Assembly: GCF_947179165.1 (NCBI RefSeq)
Contig: NC_077243.1
Location: forward strand, 51,326,001 to 51,390,000
Length of the DNA: 64,000 nucleotides
Reading direction: 5' to 3'
Source of the DNA: Solanum dulcamara
Taxonomy: Eukaryota; Streptophyta; Magnoliopsida; Solanales; Solanaceae
A model generated the notes under the pieces. It searched no databases. It was not told the origin of the DNA and was given only the letters and a program-made list of their open reading frames with translations. Position numbers and translations under genes: made by a program. The first letter of the stretch is position 1, and every line of letters starts with the position of its first letter. This document shows, piece after piece, positions 46,563-59,496 of the stretch.

Positions 46563-46567
46563 AGTAA

Positions 46568-46940
46568 CTTGTGACTTTATTTGAGAGAGTAAGCGAATTT
46601 TATTTAAATACCAATTGTTGTTAACATGGAACGTAACTACAAGAGTATATTAATAATTCTTTCTTTGTGAGGGCACATGTTTAATGAAGAAGTGGTAATT
46701 CTACATGAGTTTTAATTTAACAAGCCATATGAGTTTGCTTCATTACAGAGTCAACTCTCTAGTTTATGTGGTGTTGAGTTAGTCAATCATGTGAACAAAG
46801 CTAGTCATGTGTGTGTAAAGTAAGTTAGTTAGGAAATCACTGAGGTTTGATAGAACTGCTTTATATATCTTGTGTTTGGTATAGAAGAAATAAGACTAGG
46901 AGTTTTTTTGAGGACAAACAAAGCTATAAGTATGGGGTGG
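46568..46940 (+). mobile_element. Element K internal 3' end with polypurine tract
   Basis: Continues K after J. 'tgaggacaaacaaagctata' followed by agtatggggtgg (46929-46940) is the signature just upstream of the 3' LTR in Tat/Athila elements. Confidence 0.65.
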
Positions 46941-48298
46941 TGATCTTGGGTGAATTTATGTCCCCAATTGCAAATAAAAATCATAATTCATAGTTAAGTT
47001 GAGAGCAAGTTCCTAGATTTTACTAATATTTTAGCATATTTGTGTATTTTTATAACCAACCAACATGATTAGACACTTTCAGGGCTAATTGAGAAAGGAT
47101 GGACATTCAAAACATGATCGGATTGAAAGTGGAGCTCAAAGGAAAAGTTGTGAACAAATCGAAGAAAATGCATCATATTAGAGTGTGTCCGCATCACTCA
47201 CTAAGCTTTAGTAATTTAATTCGAAAACTTTAAATTTAATTGACGTAACAGGATAGTGCACACCAGGTCCGCGATGCGGGCCTAGTTCTAGATAGAACAA
47301 ATTTTTCCGACAAAGATAATGCATTATTGCACTAAGCTAAAACAAGTCCGCCTCACGGACTTCAGTGAAGTTACTTTAACTCTGCCTTTTTAGGTGCTAT
47401 AAATAGCACCTTTACATATTTTATTATAGATGTAGACCTTATTGTAGGATATGGATTGAGGGAGACGAAGGAAGAACAAATTTTGGGTGATATTTCTCCT
47501 TTTTCTTCCAATTGAATTCAAGTTGTAATATCATTAATGGTTTACGTAACTATGTTACAAACTATGAGTGGATAAATCCCCTTGTTCTTATGTGTATCCA
47601 TAAGATAAAGGTTTAAATCTTATTTGTTTTTCTTGAAATGGTTTTTTGTAAATGATTACTCCTATATTCCTATTTTTATAATTCTAATGCTTGATCACCA
47701 TTAGAATAAATTGTTTTATTCCCAGCACTCAAAAAACGGAAAGGAGATAGAACACTAGAATATAGGGAGCATGTTTATTCTAGAATTGCCTAGGATAATT
47801 CGTGTATAGGATGCCCGTGACATATACCTATACATCATGTTTGATTACTAAATGGAATGATAAGTTTAATGCATTTTTGTTGGTTCATGCTTATCCCCAC
47901 TGAATGATGTAGTTAGTCTATCAATAAAAGTAGGCAATTAGAGATCGAAAGATCATAATTGTACAATCAACCCTGTAAATGAATAATCAAATGACTCATT
48001 GAATACCAAAGTGAAGAATATTAGACCGGAAATGTATAAGTACTACAAACTTGAGACTCTCTCTTAAATTGATCAAATCTCCCTATTATCTTTAAATCAT
48101 TTCCTTATTTCATTTTTAATATAATTGTTTAGATATAAACAAACTCAAATCTTTGAAACATGCATGAATAATTTAATTCATTGAAAAGCAAGCCAAATTC
48201 TAATTAATCTTTTCTGTGGATTCAATATATTACTACTAAAAGAGTCACTATATTACTATTGAGATCATGTACACTTGTGTGTGTGTTTGGATGCAACA
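46941..48298 (+). repeat. Element K 3' LTR (Tat/Athila-like)
   Basis: Starts tgatcttgggtg after the polypurine tract and ends tggatgcaaca; 1358 bp. Contains CpG-rich inverted repeats (47264-47361), a TATA box in a perfect inverted repeat (47393-47410) and the late 'ctgtggattca' word typical of the U5 end in this lineage. It inserts into the pararetrovirus-like sequence; the possible TSD copy ttaca (48299-48303) has no visible partner. Confidence 0.7.
47264..47410 (+). promoter_or_regulatory. LTR K promoter: CpG inverted repeats and palindromic TATA
   Basis: ggtccgcgatgcgggcc and agtccgcctcacggactt are short inverted repeats. The TATA box sits in GGTGCTAT-aa-ATAGCACC (47393-47410), a perfect 8-bp inverted repeat. 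Confidence 0.6.
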
Positions 48299-48480
48299 TT
48301 ACAATTAGTAATTTAGTCCGTAAATTTTTTCTAGTTAATCCTTTTAATCGTATTACAGTTAATCATATATGCATCACGTTCATTCTATTATTCATTATTA
48401 TTTTTATTGATTCAGGATTTACTAGGTTTACGGTTGCTATATCTTTCCCTATAGTTGATAATTTATCTTCTCTATAGTGT
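48299..48480 (-). pseudogene. Pararetrovirus-like fragment, possible movement-protein start
   Basis: Read on the minus strand this gives GKDIATVNLVNPESI, a stop, then LKGLTRKNLRTKLLIV. The pattern suggests the start of a caulimovirid movement-protein (30K-type) domain, but I cannot run a profile search, so the name is tentative. The reading is cut off at 48299 by LTR K. It follows in order the coiled-coil-like segment at 48481-49297. Confidence 0.4.
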
Positions 48481-49297
48481 CTATATAATTGATTATCGCG
48501 AGAGAAATATCTTGTGTCATATAATGTCTTAGGTTTTAGTAGTTTTAACTTGTTTTGTTGAAGATTTTTAAATCGCTTTCTATATGTATGACCTCATTTA
48601 TTTCTTGATTTTGTATTTCGTCTGGTTTGTGGTGTGATAATATTCTAGTAATAAGGTTATTTCCTATTCTATTATTTGGAAAACTTACTCGTGGTCTTTC
48701 TTTTGCTGTTCTTGTCCTACCTGAAAGAAAGTCCATTTTTGAGGTTTTGTAGTTATCTTTGGTCTTTCTTTATGTGGAGTTAATTCATAATATTAATTTA
48801 TCTACTTCAGAATTTCTTGATTGTTCAATTTTCTTTCCTTTAACAAGTGTATCTATTTTAGTAGTTAATTCTAATAGTAGTGCTATCATGGTAATATTTT
48901 GTTTAATAATAATTTGGTTTGACTTACTTGTTGGCAGGTAATCTTAAAATCGTTTCTGATCGATTTGGAGCTTGGACGTAAAATTTAATGCCTTTACATT
49001 ATTGGGTCAATGTGGTCTAAATCGTTCATTAAAGAGAGATTTGTTCCTATTTTTGTATTATCTTCTTTAATTCGTTAAACTCAATATTTACTGCTTCTAC
49101 TTGCCCTATTATTTTTGTTAGTAATTGAGTGGTTCTGATTTCTAATTCTTTAGATTTTTATGTTATTTTCTTAATTAATTTTTCTATTTCAATTTTAGTA
49201 GGTATTTTTTTCTACATAAAACTCAGTATTTAAATACTGAGTCTTTCTATCTATTTTTAATTCTTGGGACTTTAAGAAATTAAAGTTTTGTTCTAGT
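48481..49297 (-). pseudogene. Pararetrovirus-like ORF1 region, distal part
   Basis: Minus-strand continuation of 59502-60258 across element H. It is rich in Glu, Lys, Asn and Ile with an open piece at 48545-48736 (FLSGRTRTAKERPRVSFP and so on) and many stops. Composition suggests a coiled-coil protein. No enzyme motif is visible. Confidence 0.45.
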
Positions 49298-49302
49298 CTT
49301 TC

Positions 49303-51807
49303 TTTAATAACCGTGAAGGTCATTTTTGAAAACTTTTGCAAAATGACCATTTTACCCCTCCATATAGTTACCCCGAGTCATTTCTAGTTAGTATCGAGTG
49401 TTAGTTTTGAGAAATTCTATGGAAAAGTTGATTTTTGAAGTTTTGACGTTTCCAAAGCTTAAAGTATTCAAAAGTGGTATTTTGGACAAACTGGGGTTAC
49501 GAGTTTCGAAATAAAATTTCATCAATTACACCAGCTCAGGAACATGGAAATTTTTCTAGGAGAGTTGGAAGAATTAGATTTGGAATTGTAACAAGGATTT
49601 GAGGTCCTAAGTTTGAAATTTGTGGAATTTTACGTGAAGCTTAGACTTTGGTCAACCTTTAGAGATCTGATGCTTGGAATGTGATTCAGACAACTCCATT
49701 GGATTTTTAGGATGGTTATTTGTGTAGGAGTAGCATTGGTTGAATTTTTTGATGTCCCGAACTCATTTTGGTATTTTGGGGAGGGGGCTTAAGTTAGTTT
49801 AATTTGCGACTTTTCATGTTTTGGGTCAAGGAGACCTCGAATTTTAATTTTGATGGATCTATTGAGTCTAGAACATTGAAATTGGTATGGTAACGTATAA
49901 ATTTGTGTACTCTTGAATTTTAACGAATCTCGATGGTCTATTTCTAAACTTGAGACTTGGTGAATTTGTCATGTTTGTCGATATCTGGTGCACCAAATTT
50001 TTTAATCACGATCGCGATGCCTTCCTCACAATCGAGAAAGGTTATCTTCATGGGAATCGATATCGTGTGGTTGTGAGGGTCTATTAAATTAGTTGACCCG
50101 CTGACTTTCCACAATCGTGATGTATTGTTCATCGCGATCGCGAAGGGTAAAATATGTCTGAACATTATTTAATCCCCAAATTGTTAATTAGACACCATTC
50201 CTCCATTGTTGGACCTTGGGAAGCTCAGGATAGGCAAATATTCGAGGCAATTTTTGTTGAAATCATCGGAGTAAGTTTCTTTATCATTAATTCACCATTA
50301 ACCACTGATAATTTCTTATTTCTTAGTTTGAATTTGAGGATTTTATGTTGGGGAAATGAGGGTTTTTCAAGAACATGGGATTTTTAATATTTTGATGATT
50401 GTGAGCTCATTTTTTGTCCAAATTCAATTCTGTTTTCACTAATAATTTCAAAATCCTTCAAGTGTTGTTTTCATGTAAAAAATTTCAACTTTGATGTTCG
50501 TTCTTGGAATCGCATTTTTTGGGTCAATTTCGGTCCAATTTTCAAAAATGTTTATTTGGGTATCATTAGACTCGTGTTCTTATTGGGATTGCATATTTGA
50601 ATAGATTATCTTGATTCGGAATGTTGGCATAAAGGAACTGGATTGATTCCAGAGTAGTTCGGGGGTTAAATTCGAGGCAAGTGAACTTCTAACCCTTTGT
50701 TTAAGCTTGTAGGATCATGTATTCTTGTTTACCATGTTGTGGAGTAATGATAAATGGTTTGGATCTATTTGATTATTCAATTGAACTTGATAACAAGTAA
50801 TGGGGAAATAAATGTTAAATGAGATGATTTAACAAGTTGTTTTCAATATGAATTGATCCTTGGCTTATTGTGAACACTTGAATATATTGTTGTGATATGT
50901 GACTTATTGATTATATCATTCCATTATTTTGTTTTATATGGACATTTCCTATTTGTATTGGATTTGATACTTTGAGATGGAATTTGATTTGGGGATTATG
51001 CTGAAGGAAAATAGTTTCGGTGAGAGATGAATATGCCGGAGGGAAACGGTTTCGACGGACACATGGTCCAAGTTCCCCCATGGGTTTCGGCCTACTATCC
51101 AACATATGTATATCATTAGGACATATATGAATCACTATACGTGACATTGCATTTGTAGTTCATTGCATCATAGATATTTTGCCATTGTGGACTATTTTAC
51201 CATTGTTATTCCCCTGATCTGTATTATTGACTGTTGTGATTCAATTAATACTGGAGTTATATGTTGTTGAGATATATGTAAGAATGGTATTAGAACTATT
51301 AGACTGAGCTAATTTCTATATAGGTTATACTCTTAGGGGTTTGATGGTATGACAGGAGTACATATATTTTACTAGCTTAGAAAGTTCTTAGTTGTTACCT
51401 TATTAGGTACCGTGTCAGTGGTACTCACCCTTGCTATCTACACATCTGCATGTTCCGGGCCTGGACATTGACCCAGTTTTGTTTTCTTTCATCCGAGGCT
51501 TTCATAGGCGATTTGAGAGGTTGCTATTGATGCCTGCAATCTTTCTTGTTCCTCTTTACTTTTACATTGTTCTATTCAAGAAACAAAGATTGAGACTTGT
51601 ATTTATTTTACTAGCTTCTATTTAGAGGCTTGTACATGTGATAACCAATATGTGGGGGATTTTGTAGTTGACTAAGACTTCTGCTTTTACCTTTTAATTA
51701 TTTGTTTTAAATTATTTATGTGTTTATTTTTGCAATTATTGGGTTTAGGCTGACTTGTCCGGTAGTAATGGATATGTGCCATCACAACTAAATTTTGAGT
51801 TGTAAAA
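49303..51807 (+). repeat. Element H 5' LTR
   Basis: Starts tttaataaccgtgaaggtca (mutated from tgtaatgacc of LTR2) and ends tttgagttgtaaaa (mutated from the gtgaca end). Colinear with 56960-59496. A CpG-rich cluster with 'atcgcgatcgcgaa' lies at about 50003-50150. Confidence 0.9.
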
Positions 51808-51809
51808 AA

Positions 51810-51821
51810 TGGTATAAAGCC
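51810..51821 (+). promoter_or_regulatory. Primer-binding site of element H (mutated)
   Basis: TGGTATAAAGCC occupies the expected place two bases after the LTR; two mismatches to TGGTATCAGAGCC. Confidence 0.75.
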
Positions 51822-52002
51822 CCACATTCATAAGTGACATGTGTACAAACCAATTCTAAGTAGAGTCTCAAAGACTGATACAGATATGTTTATACTTATC
51901 TATGAGAGGATATGAAGACTTTTAGGAAACATTTCTTATTCATTCTCTCTTATCGCTCAAGGTTGTTATTGCTAGTAATAAGTGATGTGTATTGTTTTGC
52001 TA

Positions 52003-53460
52003 CATGCCAAGGACTAAATCTACAGCTATTTTTACAGGGAAGGCAGTCCATGAGGCTGATGATGGGGTACTACTTTGTATAGATATTGAGGCTGCATGGA
52101 CATGCATAGGTTGTAGGTAGAAACTGTACTCGAGGAGGGCACCAACCTAAGGTCAAGATAGAGAGGCTTCTCTAGAGCCACGTATTAAGGATGTGGGGAC
52201 CAAGTACTTCTCGATGCGTGATGTCGATCTTTCAGGATACTTTATTGAGGATGTTGGGAGTGCTAGATGGTCTTACTCAGGGTGCTACAGCATGCCACAA
52301 GGCTCACAGACTAGAGTTAGAGCACAGACTCTAGAGTAACATCAGGCCCTAGTAGTTTAGGGTCTGATGGGTTACCCACCTGTGGGTCTTATAGTTGATA
52401 AGGGTAGAGTACAATGAGAGAGGGATCAGTAAGGCCCTGCAGTATGAGAAACAATGAGAAGTGAAGATATGAGAAGCTCCAAAAGATGGACCCACCATAG
52501 TTTCAGGTGGAAAGGCAAAGGATGCAAATGAGTTTCTTATCATGTGCAGAGTGTTATTAGAGACAATAGGATTGGCTATGAGATATGTAGTTTGATATGC
52601 TACACTTCAATTACATAGGCTAGCCTGAAAGTGGTGGAGGCTGTATTTTAGGTCCAGGCCAGTGGGGTCACAACAAGTTACTTGGAATGAGTTTTCTACT
52701 ACCTTCTTGATCGTTTCCTCCCTTGGAGCATGAGGGAGGACAGTCGGCAATAGTTTGAGAATTCAAGATAGGATAGCCTCAGATTATTGAGTATGAGATG
52801 CATTTCTACCAATTATCGAGATATGTTATGGTCGTCCTTCCTGATTAGACAGACTAGTTCTCAAATTTGTGTGAAAAAAGACTTTTTCCATCCGAACAAC
52901 ACTGTTTTAAGCTGCCAGAGAGGGGTCTTCCTTCCATTTTATCATAGGTTCCACCTAATATGAGGATTTGATGAAGAGAGAGAAGTTCGGAGACCCCAAA
53001 AGGGCTTGTGCTTCTGATCAGTTTTGGGGTTCCATATCTAGAGATAGAGGTTCTTATAAATAATGTGGTTCCTTATAGTGTAGAGGGTTGGTTCATGCTT
53101 CCATACCAACTTCTGAGAGTGGTCAGACACCATATGTATCATATAATGTGGGTTAGGGTCACCATGGATCATAATAGAGGCTAGTGGGTCGGGGTGTTCA
53201 GATGAGTTCATCCATTCCAGCACAACCATATTTGGTTCTGAGATCTTGCTATGGTTGTGTGGATCCTAGCCATCTGATCCATTCTTTTCCATTGCAGGTT
53301 TATATCGGTCCCTAGCATACATATTCTACTCTAGCAAGTGAACCACCGCCTCTATGTTGGGTTCGAGGCAGAGCTCAGGCAGATAAATATGGTTGCATTC
53401 CAGATAGGAGTGCTGGTGGAGCTATAGTGACATATAGAGGAAGTAGAGGTACCGTGTATG
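52003..53460 (+). pseudogene. Degenerate Gag of element H
   Basis: A possible start MPRTKSTAIFTGK at 52003 may be chance. Capsid traces in several frames include FLIMCRVLLETIGL, LQLHRLA then a stop, KWWRLYF, and WNEFSTTF, plus a partial zinc knuckle CYGCVDPSHLIH (about 53248-53285) in which the spacing to the His/Cys ligands is altered. Stops are frequent throughout. Confidence 0.65.
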
Positions 53461-53990
53461 CTAGTGATAGCAAGAGAGCTTAGTTCTATTCTTTTTTGAG
53501 GAGACTTGAGGCTGAGGCTTCTGATGTAGTTATTACAGGTATCATCCTAGTTTGCTATCGACTTGTATCTATGCTATTTGATCCTCGATCTACATTCTCT
53601 TATGCATCTGCCTATTTTTTTATCTAGTTTTGATTTGACTTGTGATCCTATACCTACGCCTCTCCATGTTTCTACACCTATGGCTGAGCCCTTAGTGGTG
53701 GATCAAGTGTACTGATCCTATCTTATTTCTTTAGAAGGTATGATACATGGGTAGACATGATCATTTTGGGGATGGTAGATATTAATGGGATATTGGGTAT
53801 GGATTGGCTTTCACCCTATTGTTCAATTCTTGATTTCTATGCTAAGATTGTTACCTTAGTGATATTAGGTGCCCCAAGAGTTGAATGAAATTGTACTAGT
53901 GGTTCCAATCCTAGTAAGGCTATCTCCTATCTTCGTACTTAGATGTTGATTGATCAAGATTATATGTCTTATTTGGACTTTATTTCAGAT
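53461..53990 (+). pseudogene. Degenerate protease of element H
   Basis: VSMLFDPRSTFSYASAYF (about 53568-53620) is the chromovirus DPG(S/A)TxSF active-site block with Gly changed to Arg, which would abolish activity. MIILGMVDINGILGMDWLSPY (about 53757-53820) is the segment linking to RT. Confidence 0.8.
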
Positions 53991-54735
53991 ACTAGTATTC
54001 AGTGACCTCCTACGGATTTTATTCTCGCGGTTAAGGAGTTTGCTGATGTTTTCTCAACTGATCTTTTGGGAGTTCCTCTGGATAGGGCTATTGACTTTGC
54101 TATTGACTTGGAGGCGATTACTAATCCCATTTCTATTGCACCATATAATATAGCTCCGGCAGAATTGAAGGAATTGAAGGATAAGTTGTAGGATTTGTTG
54201 AGTAAGGGCTTTATTCACTGTAGTGTGTCACCTTGGGGTGCAAAAGTTTTATTTTTTAAAAAGAAGGATGGATGTATGAGGATGCATCGATTATAGGAAA
54301 CTGAACAAAGTGACTGTCAAGAACACGTATCGCATTCCTCGTATTGATGATTTGTTTAATCAACTTATTGGTGTGGTTTTTTTCTCCAAGATTGATTTGA
54401 GATCCGGGTACTATTAGTTGAGGACTAAACCGTTAGATATTTCTAAGATAGTTTTTCGGACCTGTTATGGTCATTATAAGTTATTAGTTATGTATTTTGG
54501 ACTGACTAATGCCTCGGTAATGTTTAGATGATGAATACAATGTTTTAACCATATCTAGTCTCCTTTGTGATTGTATTTATTTATGATATATTGGTATATT
54601 TCTAGACATAGGAGGATCATGCTTGTCATTTAAGGTCAGTGCTTCAGAAATTGAGAGAGAAGAAATTGTATGCGAAGTTCTCCAAATGTGAGTTTTTGCT
54701 TCATTCTACGGCATTTCTAGGGGCTGGATTTGACT
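53991..54735 (+). pseudogene. Degenerate reverse transcriptase of element H
   Basis: PPTDFILAVKEFADVFSTDLL, IDFAIDLEAITNPISIAPYN, a stop, [16 protein letters not shown], a frameshift near 54270, then motifs in other frames. The catalytic block reads FIYDILVYF (about 54576-54600), with the first Asp of the DD pair replaced by Tyr. [19 protein letters not shown] follows. Confidence 0.85.
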
Positions 54736-54856
54736 AAGATTGAGGCAGTTAGAGGCTGGACTAGACCTACTTCTCCTATCAAGATCTAGAGTTTTATGAG
54801 ATTGGTTGGTTATTATTGATGCTTTATGCAAAGGTTTCTATACCCTGGTGGCTCCT

Positions 54857-55370
54857 TTAACTAGACTGACTCAGAAGATTATATATTTTCATTGGTCTAA
54901 TGAGTGTGAAGCGAGCTTTCAAAAGCTCAAGACCTAATTGAATACAACTCCTATTTTTATCCAACCTGAGAATGGTGTGGATGTTATTGTGTATTATGAT
55001 ACTTCCAGAGTTGGCTTGGGTAGAGTATTGATGCAAAAAGTGAAGGTTGTTGCCTATGCTTCTAGACAGTTGAAGGCTCATGAGAGAAACTACCCTACTC
55101 ACCACTTAGAGTTAGTTACGGTGGTGTTATTTTGAAGCTATGGCATCACTACTTATATGAAGTGCACTGTGAGTTGTTCACCAATCACCGGAATCTTTAG
55201 TAAATCTTCAGTTAGAGGGATCTAAACTTGAGACAGCACAAATGGCTTGAGCTATTGAAGGAATATGATATGATTATCTTATACTACCCAGGGAAGGCCA
55301 ATATGGTGGATGATGCTTTGAGTAGAAAGGCTCCAAGTTCGGAAGTCTCACTGCAATTAGTGTTGACAAG
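54857..55370 (+). pseudogene. Degenerate RNase H of element H
   Basis: [20 protein letters not shown] (Cys-Asp-Ala changed to Tyr-Asp-Thr, catalytic Asp kept), [20 protein letters not shown], then a stop and FTNHRNL, LLKEYDMIILYYPGKANMVDDALSRK. Confidence 0.85.
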
Positions 55371-56530
55371 AGGCCCTTAGCTATAGATGTTACGAAGTTA
55401 GCTACTAGCTTCATTCGATTATAGGTTTTTAAGGAGAATGGAGGATTTATTTCTTTTATTGAGGCTCATTCGATTATAGATTTATTTCTAGTTGAGCAGA
55501 TTTAAGAGCGACATTTTGATAATAAGAAGTTATGTCTCATTCGATACAAGGTGATAAGGGGTGAAGCCAAGGAGGCTAAACTCGATTAATATGGTGTTTT
55601 GAGGATTGAGGGAAGGATACGTGTGCCCAAGGTGGGTAATTTAATAAAATTGATTCTAAAAGAGGCTCATTATTCCAGATATTCTATTCAATTGGGTGCG
55701 GCGAAGATGTATCATTATCTTATTAGCACTATTGGTGGTATGGAATAAAGAAGGACATAGCTGAGTTTGTGTCCAAGTTCTTAACCTGCCAACAAATGTA
55801 AGCATCAATAGCCTGGAGGTATGACTCAGATGATGCCCATTCCTACTTGGAAATTGGTGCGGATCACAAGGGACTTTGATGTGCTTGCCTCACGCTGTGG
55901 GTGGTTATGATTCTATATAGGTGGCTATTGATAGACTGCCCAAATATGCCCATTTTGTTCTAGTTTAGGTGAAGTACACATCAGAGAAGCTAGCCAAGTT
56001 GTATAACTGTCAGATTATTCAGCTTCAGAGTATTTCGGTGTCCATCATTTCAGATTAGAGTTCATTATTCACTTCGCACTTCTAGCAGGCATTACAACAT
56101 GGTTGGGTACTAGGCTTCATATGAGCACATCTTTTCATCCATAAAATAATGGAGTCTAAGAAGATGATTTACATGCTTGAGGATATGCTTTGGTCATGTG
56201 TCATTGATTTTGGTATGAAATGAGATCAGCATTTTTCCTTAGCAGAGTTTGTATACAACAACAGTTACCATTCTAGTATTCAGCTAGCCATATTCGAGGC
56301 GTTGTATGATAGGTGATGTTGATCTCCTAAAGGTGGTTTGATTCAGCTGAGATGGATTCTTTAGACATGCATTTTCTTAGGGATGCTATGGAGTAGGTTT
56401 GTATGATTCAGGGAAGACTCTTGACAGCCCAGAGTAGGTAGAAGAGCTATGCAGAAATAAGAGTTCGACCTTTGGAGTTCATCGAAGGTGACCATGTTTG
56501 GCTTTGAGTGTCGCTCATGAATAGTGTAAT
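55371..56530 (+). pseudogene. Degenerate integrase of element H
   Basis: Frame fragments show a zinc domain ending SKFLTCQQ (first Cys of the CxxC pair now Phe). A core remnant (GYDSI, stop, VAIDRLPKYAHF) follows, then a degraded HPxNxG block, FVYNNSYHSSIQ, and the region before the chromodomain. Numerous stops and frameshifts. Confidence 0.75.
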
Positions 56531-56949
56531 TTAGTTTGGGAAGAACGACAAGCTTAACCCTTGGTTCATTGGCCCATATGAGCTTTTGGGGCGAGTGGGA
56601 GGTGTCTTACAAATTGGGGCTGCCACCTAGCTTGTCAGCTATACATCCGGTATTTCATGTTTTCATGCTTTGGAAGTATGTTCCAGATGATTTTCATGTG
56701 ATCTGCCTTGATTCGGTGGAGTTGGGACCAAATTTAATATTCAAGGAGGAGCCTATAGCTATTCCTGAAGGACAGTTCTGTAAGTTTAGGACAAAGGAGA
56801 TAGCTTTAGTGAAGGTCCAGTTGAAGCACCGTACAATTGGAGAGGTTACTTGGGAGGTAGAGTCTTATATGTGTTCCCAATCTCCACATCTCTTTAACTA
56901 TTCAGGTACTTTCTTGTACGTTATGCTCGAGGATAAATATTGGTTTTAG
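56531..56949 (+). pseudogene. Chromodomain end of element H pol
   Basis: Open for 137 codons: KLGLPPSLSAIHPVFHVFML, then LIFKEEPIAIPEGQFCKFRTKEIALVKVQLKHRTIGEVTWEVESYM, a chromodomain-like tail. Stop at 56947. It is the best preserved part of H. Confidence 0.85.
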
Positions 56950-56959
56950 TGATGGATGA
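56942..56959 (+). promoter_or_regulatory. Decayed polypurine tract of element H
   Basis: ggttttagtgatggatga lies at the expected place before the 3' LTR after 'ctcgaggataaatatt'; the purine run is largely lost. Confidence 0.5.
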
Positions 56960-59496
56960 TGTAATGACCCTGTAGGTTATTTGTGGAAACTTTAGCAAAA
57001 TGACCATTTTACCTCTCCCTATAGTTGATTCTAGTTGTTTCTGATTAGTGTCGAGTGTTAGTTTTGGGAAATTCTATGGAAAAGTTGAGAATGGAAGTTT
57101 TGAGGTTTCAAAAGCTTAAAGTGTTCAAAAGTGGTATTTGAGACCAACCGGAGCTACGAGTCTAAGAATGAAATTTTGTTGATTCCAGCATCTTCGAAAC
57201 ATGGAAATTGGTCTCGAAGAATTTATCGAATTATATTTGGAGTTGTAATGAGGATTTGAGGTAATGATGATTTGAGGTCCTAAGTTGGAAATTTGAGGAA
57301 TTTTAGGCGAATGTTTGACTTTAGTGAACATTTTGAGATACAATGCTCAGAATGCAATTTAGATGACTCCATTGGATTTGGGGGATGGTTTTTGGTCTAG
57401 AAGTGGCATTGTTTGAATTTTTGGCATTTTGGTATTTGTTTCTTTTAAGAGGGTACTTAAGTTAGTATAGTTGTGATTTTTTGAGTTTCGGGTCAAGGAG
57501 ATCTCAAATTCAAAATTTCATGGTTCTATTGAATCTGGAATGTCGAGATTAGTATGGTAGCATATAAAGTTTGTGTACTCGAGATTCCGGATGAATCCCG
57601 AGGGTCTATTTCAAGACTTGAGACTTAGTGAATTTGTTGTTTTTGTTGATATCTGGTGCACCACCTTTCTTCATCGAGATTGTGATGTTTGCCCCACGAT
57701 CACATAGGGTTATCTTCATAGGCATCGCGATCTCGTGGTCATGAGGGTCGATTAAATAAGTTGACTCGTTGACCCTCCTTGATCGTGTGATATTGTTCAT
57801 CGCGCTCGCAATGGATAAAATATTTCTGAACAGTGTTTAATTCCTAAATTGTGAATTAGACCTCATTCCTCCATTGTTGAACCTTTAGAAGATCGGGATT
57901 GGCAAATTTTCGAGGAATGTTTGGTGGAAATCGTTGGGGTAATTTTTTTTATCATGAATTCGTTATTAACCATTGATAATTTCTAATTTCTTTGTTTGAA
58001 TTTGGGAAACTGAGGTTTTTTCAAAAATATGGGATTTTAAATATTTTGATGATTGTGAGACCGTTTTGTGTCTAAATTTAATTCTGTTTTAATTAAAAGT
58101 TTCCAAATCCTTCAAGGTTTGTTTTCATGTAAACATATTTGATTTTTCTTTCCATTCTTGGAATTGCGTTTTTCGGGTCAATTTCGGCCTGATTTTCAAA
58201 AATGTTGATTTGGTATCGTTAGACTCGTATTCTTATTAGGATAGCATATTTGAATAGATTATCTTGATTTCAAACGTCGGCATAAAGCAAAAGCATAGAT
58301 TTTGTAGTAGTTCGGGGTTAAATTCAAGGCAAGTGAACTTCTAACCCTTTGTTTAAGCTTGTAGGATCATTTATTCTTGTTTAATGTGTTGGGGAGTAAT
58401 CAGAAGTGGTTTGAGGCTATTTTATTTTTCAATTGAAATTGATAATAAAGAATGGGATAATAAATGGCAAGTGAGATGATTTAACATGTTGTATTCGATA
58501 TGACCTGATCCTTGGCTTATTGTTAACACTTGAATATGTTGTTGTGATATGAGTTTTGAATTATTGATTAAATCATTCCATCATTGTGTTTTACATGGAC
58601 ATTTCCTATTTGCATTAGTTTCGATATTTTGAGATAAAATATAATTTTTAGATTATGCCGAAGGCAAATAGTTTCGGCGAGAGATGATTATGCCGAGGGA
58701 AAATGGTACAAGCGATTAATATGTGTTCTGAAGGGAAATGGTTTGGACAGATACCTGGTGCACGTATGGCCCCCATGGGTTCCATCCTGCTAGTTAGCAG
58801 ATGTGTATCATTAGAACAGACATGTATCACTATACGTGATATTACATTACACTTTATTGCATCATACATATTTTGTCATTGTGGACTATTTTACCCCTAC
58901 TCTCTGATCTATATTATTGATAATTGTGATTCAATTGAGATAGGAATCGTACTATTGTTGAGATATATGTACCGATTATGATAAAACTATTAGACTAGTC
59001 TGATCTCTATGCAAGTTGTAGTCTGAAGGGTTGGGTGGTATGGCAGGAGTTCATGTATTTTACAAGCTTAGCTTAGTTTTAGTTGTCCGATTTTTGGGTA
59101 CCATGTCGGTAGTAGTCACCCTTTCTATTTGCACTTGGTAGGTCTCGAGCTTGGATAGTGACCCAGTTCTTTTTTCTTTCATCTAAGGCTTTCGGAGGCA
59201 ATTTGAGAGGTAGGTGTTGATGCCGACAATCATTCGTATTCTTCTTTACTTTTACTTTGTTCTATTCTAGAGACAAAGATTGAGACTTGTATTTATTTTA
59301 ATAATATGTATTTTGAGGCTTGTACATTTGACAATCAATCCGTAGGGATTGTTTAGTTGACTAAGATTTCCGCTTTTGCCCATTAATTATTTGTTTTAAA
59401 CTGTTTCTGCATTTATTTTCGCAATTGTTGGGTTTAGGCAGACTTTTCAGATGGAAATTGATAATTCCCATCACACCCTAATTTCATGTTATGACA
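56960..59496 (+). repeat. Element H 3' LTR
   Basis: Starts tgtaatgaccctgtaggtta and ends ttcatgttatgaca. 2537 bp. CpG-rich cluster at about 57669-57815, with fewer CpG than LTR1 in places. Confidence 0.9.

Larger units (their letters stand above)
49303..59496 (+). mobile_element. Element H, full-length chromovirus, TSD CTTTC
   Basis: 10,194 bp with LTRs 49303-51807 and 56960-59496, primer-binding site, degenerate gag-pol and chromodomain. Identical CTTTC at 49298-49302 and 59497-59501. It is inserted in opposite orientation into the pararetrovirus-like sequence. LTRs differ at many sites and pol is full of stops, so the insertion is old. Confidence 0.93.
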
